Assembly: GCA_020205615.1 (NCBI GenBank)
Contig: CM035164.1
Coordinates: forward strand, 122,446,307 to 122,510,306
DNA: 64,000 nucleotides
Origin: Panax quinquefolius
Taxonomy: Eukaryota > Streptophyta > Magnoliopsida > Apiales > Araliaceae
Reading direction: 5' to 3'
The position numbers were made by a program, and so were the translations under genes. The notes beneath the pieces are model-generated. The model did no database searches. It saw nothing but the letters and a program-made list of their open reading frames with translations, and had not been told where the DNA came from. Positions 1 to 10,900 of this stretch are shown piece after piece (position 1 is the first letter of the stretch; each line of letters begins with the position of its first letter).

Positions 1-1542
1 GGAAATTCTTGCTCACATTGGACCATTTGTATCTATTTGCATCAGGATCCCGATTCATGTATCTCTCGGTTCCAGAAATCAAAATAAGAGGATCGAACCA
101 TCTCTTCTGATTCTAGATCAAGTTTTGGTCATAAACAATCAAGGAAATTTAATTAATCTATAAAAAACTAAGAAAATTTAAAATTACTAAAATGAAATAA
201 ATATCACAAAACACAAAAATAAACTAGAATCACTCCCAAGAATTCGCCAAAATTTAATGTGTTGTCATGCAACGACAAAAATAAATTCTTCTTTGAAAAA
301 TATTTATGTAATCTTTACCAAGCAAAAGTCGATCCCACAAAGAATGATTAGTATAGTTTTATGCTTTGTGAATCAAATTGGGAGTTTTTGAATGTTGTTG
401 GTTAAAATAAACTAATAATTAAATAACAAAAAATAATCTAACGAAATAAATCAGGAATACAAACATTGGATTAAGTCAACTTCCACCTCAGAACCTTACA
501 CTGATCATTGACTCAAGAATAATCAATTAATATCTTGAATATTCATCGTCAGAATTACTTTTGTGTCTTTCCTTAATTATAGTTAGATAGAAACAAACGA
601 TCTAAATAACCCTAACAACTAAACAACTTTAGACAAGCGTTGAAAGTTTAATCTAGTAGAAGCTTTAAGAATTAGAAAAACCGATGAAGCTAAACAACAC
701 AAGGACAAGCGGTTGTATTTAATTTAGTTGAGTATTCTTCCTAAGATATAATAATCTCATGATCTGCAGTCAATTATTAATCTTAGTTGCTTCACAAATT
801 AGAGTGACCAAATAATTACGGATTTGATATCTAATTTAGTAGTAGATTTCAATGAATAATAAACTTGTATGCACCCTAGCAATTAAACATATCAACCATA
901 GAAATTAAGTGCAGAAGAATAATCAATACTCAAAATATAAATTGAACAATTAAATTCAATTAGATCTCACAGTGTAAAAATCTGAGGCTTCCGTCTCCTT
1001 AAACCAAGAATAGAAACTTAGCCACACATGGTCATGAAAAAACACTAAAGAATAATATAGAGAAGTTTGTATACAAGTCTTCCAATATCTCTTGGTAATC
1101 CTCTATTTATAGACACAAGGCATTAATTCTTTTCCATGTAGGTTTCAACTTCCTAGTTGCAATCAACTTCCATCAAAGAGATCTTTTAGATAGACTTTCT
1201 TTTCTATCATTGGATTTGACTTGCACACCAAGATTGTTCAACCTCCTTCCTTCTCCTTGTAGGATTCTTCTTATTTCTTTACTTCTATGAATATGAGTAT
1301 TAAATATTGCTTGATCACCAAGATATTAACTTTATTAAAATCATGTGCTTGTGTAATTACAATTTTTCCCCTCCTTTTACTTAATGTCCAAATAATGCTC
1401 AATTTGTTTCCAAGTCACCTCCAAAGTCACGAACTCCTTTAATTTCACCTTAAATAAAAAAATAATGAGTGTATTTAGGCACAAAATAAATATAAAAGTT
1501 AAGCATTAAGGGGTAAAAATATAACATATTTTATTCTCATCA
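1..1542 (-). mobile_element. 5' LTR and start of a minus-strand LTR retrotransposon, cut by the window edge
   Basis: An LTR-like block at about 260-1542 begins (minus strand) with TGATGAGAATAAAATATG at 1542 and ends with GACAACA at 260. Ten bases further on the minus strand is a TTTTGGCG box followed by a G-rich stretch, resembling a decayed tRNA-Asp-type primer-binding site as used by Athila/Tat-like Ty3/gypsy elements. Positions 1-245 would then be the beginning of the internal region; I see no long open frame there. The partner LTR would lie left of the window. The LTR assignment rests on the TG...CA ends and the adjacent primer-like box only, since no second LTR copy is visible for comparison. 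Confidence 0.6.
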
Positions 1543-2346
1543 GATTCTAATTTAGAAAGTAAAGGACACGCTGACAATTTGTAGGCTTTATAGAAACAAT
1601 TAATGTAGTTTCTTCCAACAGTTGGAGAACTATATTCAGGTGGTGTATGTTAGGAAACATGTGGAGTCCATAATGAAGGCCTTAAAATATAATTGTTGAA
1701 CCCAACTTAATCCAAAAGCTTGAGCTGATAGATCTTAGGCCAATCTTGTATATTGATCCTTCAACTTCACACTCAAATGCCTGATGTGGGATTAGCCAAC
1801 TCAAATGTTACCTTTACAGTGTACTTTCTACATTTATAGATATTTTTTTCCTTGGATGTTTAAATATATAAGAACTCTAGTTCAGATGAAGTGGATATGA
1901 AAAGTTGAAGATCTGGTGTCAAAATTTATGTTGGTATTGCTGTGAGAACAGTTTGAAGAAACAGCAAAAGAATGCTGAAAAAGAACTAGCAAACATTTTA
2001 GGAGCTCAGTCAACAACTTAAATATCCGCTATGAGGATTATCATTTAATCTTCTCCATTGAACCTGTATTTCAGTATTTTAAACTCACATTCATCCAAAC
2101 ATGACTGGAACTTTTTTTATGTTATGAAGTAACCTACCTGCCTTTACACTTGGAACACAGTCCTTCAGGCCATTTTGATGGTGGGTAACAATATGAGACG
2201 TGGGATTAAATTCATTACATAAGTCCATAAGTGTAACCTTGACTCAACAAAACTTTCTCCTTAGTACTTAAGGGTAGCTACATGAATTATATTTCACATT
2301 TTTTTCGGTCTAGATCTTCTTGGCATTCACAGACCATTATAATTTA
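1543..2346. other. Non-coding stretch, probably intron of the PMT-like gene
   Basis: I see no exon here that continues the PMT-like gene upstream. The stretch around 1690-1800 (CCCAACTTAATCCAAAAGC, then GATGTGGGATTAGCC) looks like a dispersed repeat of a type common in plant introns, but I cannot classify it. There is no open frame worth calling. Confidence 0.4.
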
Positions 2347-2556
2347 CTAGTACCCGGTGGCACACGCGTCGCGTGTGTAAATTGTGTGGGGATAAAATAG
2401 GAATTTATAAATTTAAAGGAGTAAATAAAAAAATATAAAAAAATAATGAAAAAGGACAAAATAGGAATTTTTTAAAAGTCAAAGGGCATTTTCGAAAATA
2501 CCAAAAAGCTTCACTTTTTTGTTTACAGCCGGAGTCCTCCGGCTTTAAGTATTGGA
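2347..2556 (-). mobile_element. Short non-autonomous Helitron
   Basis: Read on the minus strand, the element starts with TC at 2556 preceded by A. It ends with CTAG at 2350-2347 followed by T, as expected for Helitron insertion between A and T. Ten bases before the terminal CTAG lies the 17-nt hairpin 2361-2377 (arms CACACGCG and CGCGTGTG, one-base loop), the usual 3' stem-loop position. Near the 5' end is a second perfect palindrome, 2527-2544 (8-bp arms, 2-bp loop). At 210 bp with no open frame it would be a non-autonomous copy moved by a RepHel protein elsewhere. The 3' end is convincing; the 5' end is chosen by the TC rule and is less certain. Confidence 0.7.
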
Positions 2557-2731
2557 TATTTTACTGTTACATGGTCATCAGAAGCTCTTTTGACGAGTAT
2601 ATGTTACAGAAGTCAACAAAATATCCATTATGCCGCAAGTATGGTGCTGGAAGGAAGCAATTTTATATAATTTTATCATTGTGCACCCTTTTTTTTTTGG
2701 GGTGTTGATTGTAGCTTTTTGTTTTCAAAAG

Positions 2732-4647
2732 GTATGTCCCCATGAAGATTTGCTTACATGCTATTCCTGCTGCAATCGAACAACGTGGGACCGAGTGGCC
2801 TGAGGAATGGCCCAAGAGGCTTACGACGTATCCTGAGTGGCTAAACAATCGAGAGAGTCTGATTGCTGACACTGAGCACTGGGAAGCTATTGTTACCAAG
2901 TCCTACTTAACCGGAATGGGTATTGACTGGTCAAAGATCAGAAATGTAATGGACATGAAAGCCATCAATGGAGGGTAAGTAAACAGAGACTTTTTATATA
3001 TTTCTTATTTTCTTATGTAGTATGCTGACCGCATGTACTGGGATGCATCCCCTTTTGATGCTTCTTATGTATGCTTAGTACTTTATATATATTTTTTTTA
3101 AAACTATGATGCTTACTGAAAAAGCTGTTTTTCCTTGTTGCTTTTGTCAACAAGATGTTCTAGGATGAGAAAGTACCCAATGTGGCTGCTCTCATGCTCG
3201 AACCAGTTTTCAGGCTTCTAAGTTGAATTTATCATTTAACTTAGAATTGAGCACCATCATATGCTTATATAGAAATCATCAAATCAGAGAGAAAAATAAT
3301 TGAAGAATAAATGAACTACACACTGCTTAGTTTCGTTTGGCCTTGTTACTTTTTTCTTCGACATCCTTTTTTTGATAAAGAGTACATTTGTTATCATGTG
3401 TGCCCAAAAAACAAATAACTAATATGGTCTATGTTTACTATAGATTTGCAGCTGCTCTTTTACAGCAGAAGGTCTGGGTGATGAATGTGATCCCTGTAAA
3501 TGCACCAGACACACTTCCAACAATTTTTGAACGTGGGCTTGTTGGCATCTATCATGATTGGTGCGAGTCTTTTGGTACTTATCCAAGATCGTACGACCTT
3601 TTGCATGCTGATCATCTCTTTTCAAGGCTTAAAAACAGGTTGTGTGTGAATATTTTTCTTCTTACGCCTTCATCTTGTTCCCTTCTTTTTCTTCTCATCT
3701 GTCTAGATCATTTGAAATTTTTTGAGTCATGTGCTGTGTCAAATTTCATCAGGCAACATACCTCATAAAAGTTTAGTATAACTATTCTACTTCTCGGGGT
3801 AAAAATGGTTGAAATGTATGATTGCCTTGGTTTTGTTCTTGACCATATTGTGTATGAGAGGATTATCATATGGAGAATATGGATCAATTGGCTTTCTTCG
3901 TAATTGCTGTCAATAACAGTCTGAGGTTATGTGTTTGTTTGCTCTCACGTATCTCTGTCAGTTTCCATCTCCTTAAGACTTGTAACATGGGATTTTGTTT
4001 GTTTCTGCATACGTATATTCAAGGAAAAAATCAACAAAGAAATAGGACTCTCATTCTGGGATTGAGCAATAATAAAGCATTTGTCACAGTAATCATCCCA
4101 GTAATTAAATAGCTGCTTTTACTTTCTTTTCTCTTATGTAATAGTATTATTTTCTCATCCTAATAGGAGTAATTAGCTCGCGTGATAGACTGGTTTTCTA
4201 TTACCATGCAAGTGATGATAGATTTCTTGCAATGCTATTATTTCTTTTCAATTGGTTACGATGCATTCAAACGGGCTTTCTTCATGTAATTGCTACCCAA
4301 ATTTTGAAACAAACATGGGATTTAGTTTTCCGAGGATTTGTTTTTCTCGTAAATTAAACTGAATATACTAGTTTATTATGGAATGCAAAAATTAATGGTA
4401 TTTTCATCTTTTATGATAGTTTCTGAGTTCGAAAAAATAGTTTTGCAGGTGCAAGCAGCCTGTAGCAATAGTTGTCGAGATGGATCGTGTATTAAGACCT
4501 GGAGGTTGGGCAATTATACGTGACAAGGTGGAGATACTTGATCCACTAGAGGGAATATTCAGAAATCTGCATTGGGAGATACGCATGACTTTTGCGCAGC
4601 AAAAGGAAGGTATACTTTGTGTCCAGAAAACCATGTGGCGTCCTTGA
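2732..4647 (+). CDS. PMT28: Putative S-adenosylmethionine-dependent methyltransferase, PMT family (PMT28-like), last three exons
   Basis: Three coding exons, 2732-2974, 3444-3638 and 4449-4647, all have GT-AG borders and keep one frame to the TGA at 4645-4647. They encode about 212 residues of the C-terminal half of a plant PMT/QUA2-type protein (DUF248). These are Golgi type II membrane proteins thought to methylate cell-wall polysaccharides. Visible landmarks are a WPEEWPKRL segment, [17 protein letters not shown] across the first junction, [20 protein letters not shown] in exon 2, the RVLRPGG motif and a C-terminal QKTMWRP in exon 3. The first exon opens in phase 2, completing a tryptophan codon, so more exons must precede it. 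None is recognisable between 1543 and 2731, where an LTR element and a Helitron occupy the sequence. The start, membrane anchor and first half therefore lie outside the window or are lost. The symbol rests on remembered resemblance to PMT28 rather than PMT24-27. Confidence 0.85.
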
Positions 4648-4720
4648 AGTTAATATTGGCTAATCTTCAAGATCACTCCTTCCTCTCTTTTTCTGAGTTT
4701 CAGAATAGGCCAGTTATCTG

Positions 4721-4737
4721 CCCCCCCCCCCCCCCCC
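4721..4737 (+). repeat. Homopolymer run of 17 C
   Basis: The run lies about 75 bp after the PMT stop codon, probably in the 3' UTR or just beyond. Its length is likely unreliable in any read technology. Confidence 0.9.
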
Positions 4738-6220
4738 TCGAATTATACCTAGGAGATAATTCAGTTTTGTGAGATATACAAGGTCGCTAATTCATCATTG
4801 TTAACATGAACATTATTAAAGTATTCCTACCATTTTGTAGTGTTTTTCTATACCAATTCTTTTGGGGGTGTTGTTTGAGATTTTGTAGAAATGACAAAGT
4901 TTTTGCTTGAGCCCATCATACGAAATTTTTTAATTTGTTGTAAGCACCAAAATGACAATTTGTGTGAATAGTGTATTAGAGGGGATCATGGTGGTAATCC
5001 CTAAATTTATTTTCATGTCTCTTCCCAGTTAAATTAGATCATTTTAAAGTAATGATCAATCAAAATGAGTCCAAGTAATTTATGGTCCTGAAGAAAACAC
5101 TAAACAGGCAAGAAGCTAGCTAGCAAGTGAAGAATGTTTGGGAAGCAAACAAAGAACCCATACTGGTTTAGTATGGGTTGCATACAATCAACTTGCAAGA
5201 ACCTAAATTTGTATTTCCTATTGGATATATAGTAAGTGAAAGTCTGCTGCAAGAAGGAAAGTTGCTGAAACCCTGATCTTGTCTTTCAGTACTATCTAGA
5301 AGGATTATGTATAAACCTCATATTAATATATATAAGCTTTCAATAGTGTGTATAAATATTCAACTTGAATGTAGCACAGAATGATATAAATAAATATAAA
5401 TGAAAGTGCTTTGTGCTTGTGGTGTTCAATATGTTTAACAAATATAACAGTAATAATAATATTTAACACATAAGAAAGTGATATGCTAAAACAAAATATT
5501 GAACTTAGCTTGATTCTAAGATTGTAGAGTATATAGCCTTGTAATAACTGAAAATTCGTCGAGTAAAAGCTGAAGTTACACTATTATCATGAAGTACTTA
5601 AGATCGTTGAGTCAAATAGTAATAGAAATAAAGTACTCAAGTAATTTTAAGATCGTCGAGTTAAATATAAGTTTGTAGAGTTAAGTCTTGGAGTTCTCTA
5701 TGATCACCGAGTTAAGTAACCGTTCGTAGAGTAAAAAAGTGAAGTACTCAAGGAGTTATATGATCGTTGAGTGAAACATAATTTCGTAGAGTTAAGAAGT
5801 GAAATTACTCTATTATCGTAGAGTTACTGCAAAACGTAAAGTTTAGAATCGTATAATTAAGTCATTATACGATCTTCACTCTACGTTTCTGCGTTGAAAG
5901 CTAGAACAATCAAAATCGTTTAATCCTATAACAGAGCTACTAGCATCGTAAAAGTGAGTAATTCTACCAAAAATCTAGAACAACCGAACTGAACTCGTAG
6001 AGTTAATTTGTACCATGTAATATATCCTATTTTTTCTAAAGACTTTTAATTTTTATTTTGTTATTTTTAACTCCTTGCAATTTGTTTAAACCATATAACT
6101 GGAAGAATAATAGTTTATCCTTTTGTCTTGTTCGTTTAAATAGTCAAATAGCATGCATGCATTTGTCTATCCAAATCCAAAATATATTAAATTTGAATGC
6201 TACTAATTTTCTCTCTCTTG

Positions 6221-6268
<48 letters not shown>

Positions 6269-6518
6269 CATACACGAACATAGGATATATGGTTATGAAA
6301 TATAGAAGGGGGCAGTGTTTAATAAGTGGAGTTGAATTCAATGAAGATAGAAAGTTTAATTCAATGAATTGGTTCATTTTTAAGTTAACAAACGAATCAC
6401 ATCAAGGTGTTCAAATTTAGATTTCACAATAAAAGATGGATGAAGTATGAGGAAAATATGAATTAGCCTTAAATCATGTTGACTGTAAAAAACGATTTCT
6501 CACTCAACTTCAATAAGT
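4738..6518. other. Intergenic spacer with degenerate direct repeats
   Basis: No gene is seen. Between about 5540 and 5840 a loose motif (gatcGTtGAGTta... followed by ttCGTAGAGTtaag...) recurs several times at irregular spacing of roughly 60-90 bp, with GTAGAGTTA-type cores at 5676, 5726, 5787 and 5817. It looks like an old, decayed tandem repeat. A TA microsatellite follows at 6224-6263. Confidence 0.5.
6224..6263. repeat. (TA)n microsatellite
   Basis: About 20 uninterrupted TA units. A 120-codon open frame runs through it, but it is an artefact of low-complexity sequence. Confidence 0.95.
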
Positions 6519-7706
6519 GCTACGTTTGGATCGATGGAATAGGAGGGAGAATGGAATGAATCATTCAATTGGAATGATAAAAATGTTGTTTGGTTTATTT
6601 ATTCCAATAAAATAATGTATTCCTAGTGGAATAAATATTAATTTAAAATTATAATTTTTATTCCTGGAAGGGGGGTCAGGAATAACTTATTCCATCTATT
6701 ATTTTTAAGTAATTGACAAATAGGCCCCTTAAAAATAAAATAGGATTCCATGTTCTTTCATTCAATCAATCTATCGATCTGCGAAAGAGGAGGAGCAGAT
6801 CCACACCCACACACACACCTCCCACTCCCCCACCTCCCCACACCCCCCACCACCCACCCCCACCCCCACCCCCACCCTCACCCTCCCACCCACCTTCACC
6901 CCCACCCCCACCCTCCACCCTCCACCCTCCACCACCACCTCCACCCCACCCCACCCCACCCCACCCCAAAAAAATAATATTATGTGATTATGTATACACC
7001 TCTTATCCCCAACTCACCCCACCCCACCCCACCCCACCCCACCCCAAAAAATAATATTATGTGATTATGTATACACCTCTTTACCCCCACCCATCCCATC
7101 CCATCCCACCCAAAAAAAATAATATTATGTGATTATGTATACACCATATCCCCACCTCACCCCCTGACCTCCCCACCCCCCACCCCACCCCACCCCACCC
7201 CACCCCACCCCAAAAAAATAATATTATGCGATTATGTATACACCTCTTACCCCCACCCACTCCAATACCCCCACACCCCCACCCCCACCCCGCCCCATGC
7301 CCCACCCCCCCACCCACCCCACCCCACCCAAAAAAATAATATTATGTGATTATGTATCACCCCCACTCCCCACCCAAAAAAATAATATTATGGAATTATG
7401 TATACACCCTTTACCACCACCCCACCCCACCCAAAAAAAAATTATATGAAAAAGTATAGTAAAAAAAGAAGAAGAATATAATTATAAATAAAATCTAAAA
7501 AAATATGTGTTAATTTTTTAATATAAATTGAATTTAAGTTAAATTTGAACATTTGGAGGTATTTAGGTCACATTCTAATTATTTATTTCATTCTTAGATA
7601 TATTCATAACATCAACCAAACATGTACATAGAATATTAAAAAATTATTTTATTTCCTTCCTTATTCCATTCCCTACTCTATTCCATTCTTTCGATCCAAA
7701 CTTAGC
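6519..7706. mobile_element. Terminal-inverted-repeat element carrying a C-rich minisatellite
   Basis: The left end GCTACGTTTGGATCGA (6519) and the right end, inverted, GCTAAGTTTGGATCGA (7706) match at 15 of 16 positions. The similarity continues inward on both sides as GGAATAG/GGAATGG-rich sequence. The inner part is the minisatellite described separately plus AT-rich filler, with no transposase frame. It is best read as a non-autonomous DNA transposon (MITE-like, superfamily undecided) in which a minisatellite has grown. I could not settle a target-site duplication. Its right end is about 220 bp upstream of the TYW1 start codon. Confidence 0.6.
6800..7440. repeat. Minisatellite of CACCCC tracts and a conserved AT-rich spacer
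   Basis: Blocks of (CACCC/ACCCC)n alternate with a conserved spacer AAAAAATAATATTATG followed by TGATTATGTATACACC. Spacer copies start near 6968, 7045, 7113, 7212, 7330 and 7376, with a broken one near 7432. Unit length varies from about 45 to 120 bp because the C-rich part changes length. The minus strand is full of GGGGTGGGG runs. The proline/histidine or glycine-rich open frames through this region are by-products of the repeat. Confidence 0.9.
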
Positions 7707-7871
7707 ATAGCTGTTTATGTGTTATTTTTGAAACTTAGGTGGTAGCTAAGTGAGCTTACTCTTAGTTTTGCCTAAATTTGTTTCACAACAAAACCCGCCA
7801 CCCTTTTGCCGCCTCCCCGTCGTCACTTCACCAACTGGGTGCGCAGTTTCCGTTTGTTTCATCCGTTGCCG

Positions 7872-7889
7872 ATGTCAACCGTGAAGTAG
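7872..7889 (+). promoter_or_regulatory. Possible five-codon upstream ORF in the TYW1 leader
   Basis: ATG TCA ACC GTG AAG TAG ends 36 nt before the TYW1 start codon. If the transcript starts upstream of it, scanning ribosomes would meet this short frame first. The TYW1 start itself has a good context (CACCACCATGTCC). Whether 7872 is transcribed cannot be seen. Confidence 0.35.
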
Positions 7890-7925
7890 TAACTCAAAAC
7901 CCAACCAGAAAAACTAATCACCACC

Positions 7926-10900
7926 ATGTCCTCTCCTCCTTCGCTCACTGTCACAGCCCATCTAACTCTCCTCACCTTACTCGCCGCCACCACCACTTAC
8001 TTCTTCTACAAATCCCGCCGCCTCAGACTCCTCAAACTCCACTCCCAAAACCCTAACAATAATCAAATTAACACTGCCAATCTCTATCCTCCTCGTAGGG
8101 GTAAACTCTTCTATATCTCCCAAACAGGTACTTCCAAAACCCTAGCTCAACGTCTCTTCAATCTGTTAACAGTCAATAATATCCCATTCGATTTAATTGA
8201 CCCTAAAGATTACGAGCCGGAAGATCTTCATAAAGAAACCCTAGTTTTGATTGTTGCTTCCACTTGGGACGACGGAAATGCGCCTCCAAGTGGCGGATTC
8301 TTCGCGAATTGGCTTGCGGAGAGCGCTGAGGATTTTAGAGTTGGATCGTTGTTGCTTAGGGAGTGTAAATTTGCGGTGTTTGGGGTTGGGAGTAAATCGT
8401 ATGGGGAGACTTTTAATGCTGTTGCGAGGGAGTTTTCGAAGAGGATGAGAGCTCTGGGTGGGGCAGAGGTTTTAACGGTGTGTGAAGGGGATGTTGATGG
8501 AGGTCAATTGAATGAAGTGTTTGATGTTTGGAGTAGGAATGTGGTAGGGGTTTTGAAAGGTGGTTTGGAGGGAAATGGGGGTTATTTTGGTAATGTGAGT
8601 GATCCTGAGATTGTGGATGAGTTGAACGAGTATGATGATGATGAAGAGGAGAAGGAGAATGGGGAGGAATCAGAGATTGTTGATCTTGAGGATATTGCGG
8701 GGAGGGGTCCTTCAAGGAAGTTTGAGGTGGTGAAGAAAGTTAATGGGAAATTGAATGACGAAAAAGAAATGGTAACTCCAGTGATTAGAGCAAGCTTAGT
8801 GAAACAGGTAATCTCGATCAAGTTCTGTCATTTTGTTGTTGAAATTGATCTTATGGTGTTTTAGCGGTTTCTTTTGGTGGAGTTTGATTATTGCATTGTG
8901 TTTTTAGTGTAGATTTGAGAAATATTTGTTGTTTTCTATTTTAAACCATTCTATTTTACTTTCTTCTTTAGGTTAGCCGTTAGTGTAACATAATACCATG
9001 TTTTGAATTCAGTGCATTATCTCAGTCAATATTGCCCATGTTTTCGGTTGATTTTTGCATTTTATTTAGTTCTTTATTATCTTTAAAGTTGGTGAGCTAT
9101 GCTATTTTCCCCTCCATTACTCCTTGTGCTCGAATATGTCAAGGCTCACGGCATTAACATGTTAAACGATTGTACCAGATACATACTTGAACTGAACTAT
9201 TACCTTGTAGCTTGCTCTATTGGATTAGGCAGTGTTACATCGTAAGCCTAAGACTCATCGACGCGGAAAGCAATAACCTTTAGTTTAATTATTTATAATG
9301 TATAATTTTTATTGGGTAGCAATTGATGTAATTAGGTTTTTTAGTTAAGATTTGAAGATTTTAGGTAATTTAGGAGTTTTAATTAATATTTAGGGTATTT
9401 TAATTTGCCGACATGAGTAATATCTGCAGAGTGATCCCAAAACACTATGTATGGTGGCCAATTTTTTATGGGAAGATAGGAAAAAATCTATCCTTGTAAT
9501 GGTATTATATTTCAATTTGTTGTACTGCTTCACTCATCGGTATTAAAGTTGTGTTGCATTCAAATTGCTGATTCCTTCATGCTAAAGAGGTTATGTAATT
9601 GATGTATTTATTATGTTGTATATTGGATTTGATCTTAATTGTATTACATTTCTACTGCTTCTTTTTGTAGAAGTCACTAAAAATTTACTAGATTTAACTA
9701 TTGGCAGTAATATCTTTAGTCAGAATATTACATTTAGTGTATGAGGATCTTAGATATGCCAAAAAAAATAATGTCTGCTCTTATTATCATGAAATCATTA
9801 CTATAATTCTAAACATATGGTACTGTCTGACTGTCTGCATTGTGATTTCACAAGAATAACCACCTTGATTAACTGGTTCTTTATCTGGTTGAATTCGATT
9901 TTTCATACTGCACTGTAAGAAATATTTTACTCCTTCCGCCCCCAACATAAAAGTCCTAGTTGACTTTTTGCGCATATTAAGAAAGATGATAAAATGACAA
10001 AATTTACCATATTTAAATTCTCATATAATTGAATAGTTTTCTGAACATGACTAGTGATACTTCATAAATATGCATAGAGAATAGAAATATGACAATTAAT
10101 AATAAGGGTATTATAGACAAATTATTGAAAAAATAAATTATTAAAGGTAAGTAGACATTTAACTTGGGACTAACTAAAATAGTAGCAAGGACTTTTATAC
10201 TGAGACAGAGACGGAGGAAGTATTAATAGTTTGTGGTGTTTGTTTACCTCTTAATACTTTTTAACAACTCCACATCTGATTCGGTAATCTAGTAGAGTTG
10301 TTTGGTAAAATTTTGTTTGCTTCTTATCGTCTTTTAATCGGCAAGAGAAATATATAAATATAAATCATTAAGAGGTGCCTCTTAATGAAAAATTTAAATA
10401 TGTGGAGCCTCTATAAATATTTTACTCCTTCCATTCCAAATTTTAATATCATTATTGATTTTTGAAAAGTCAATTTGAAATATTTTTAAATTTAAAATTG
10501 ATATTTTTAAAATTAAAAGTCATTCGGATGTTTTATACTTTTTAGTTACCAAACCGCTTTTTAGGTCAAGATGTTATTTCACTCAGATGATCTAATTTAT
10601 TAAGATATACGAACCATTCATATCTTAATTACTTAATTTTATGAAAATCACCTTAGTTATGGCTTATGTGTTGACTGGATTTTTCTCTATGAAATAACTT
10701 TTTTCAGGGATATAAAATTATCGGTTCACATAGTGGCGTTAAACTTTGTAGATGGACCAAGTCACAACTTAGAGGACGTGGCGGTTGCTACAAGCATTCA
10801 TTTTATGGCATCGAGAGTCATAGGTGATTTTTTATGGCATATCCTGTTTGTTGATAGCATTACTTGAGTATCGCATAAGTACATTGTTTTATTCTATTCT

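Noticed and set aside
6058..6420. 120-codon open frame upstream of the TIR element
   Set aside because: It runs through a (TA)n microsatellite and shows no recognisable domain.
6713..7449. Proline/histidine-rich and glycine-rich open frames on both strands
   Set aside because: Direct translations of CACCCC tracts in a minisatellite; they end with the repeat.
8413..8821. Minus-strand open frames opposite TYW1 exon 1
   Set aside because: Shadows of the flavodoxin and acidic-linker coding sequence.
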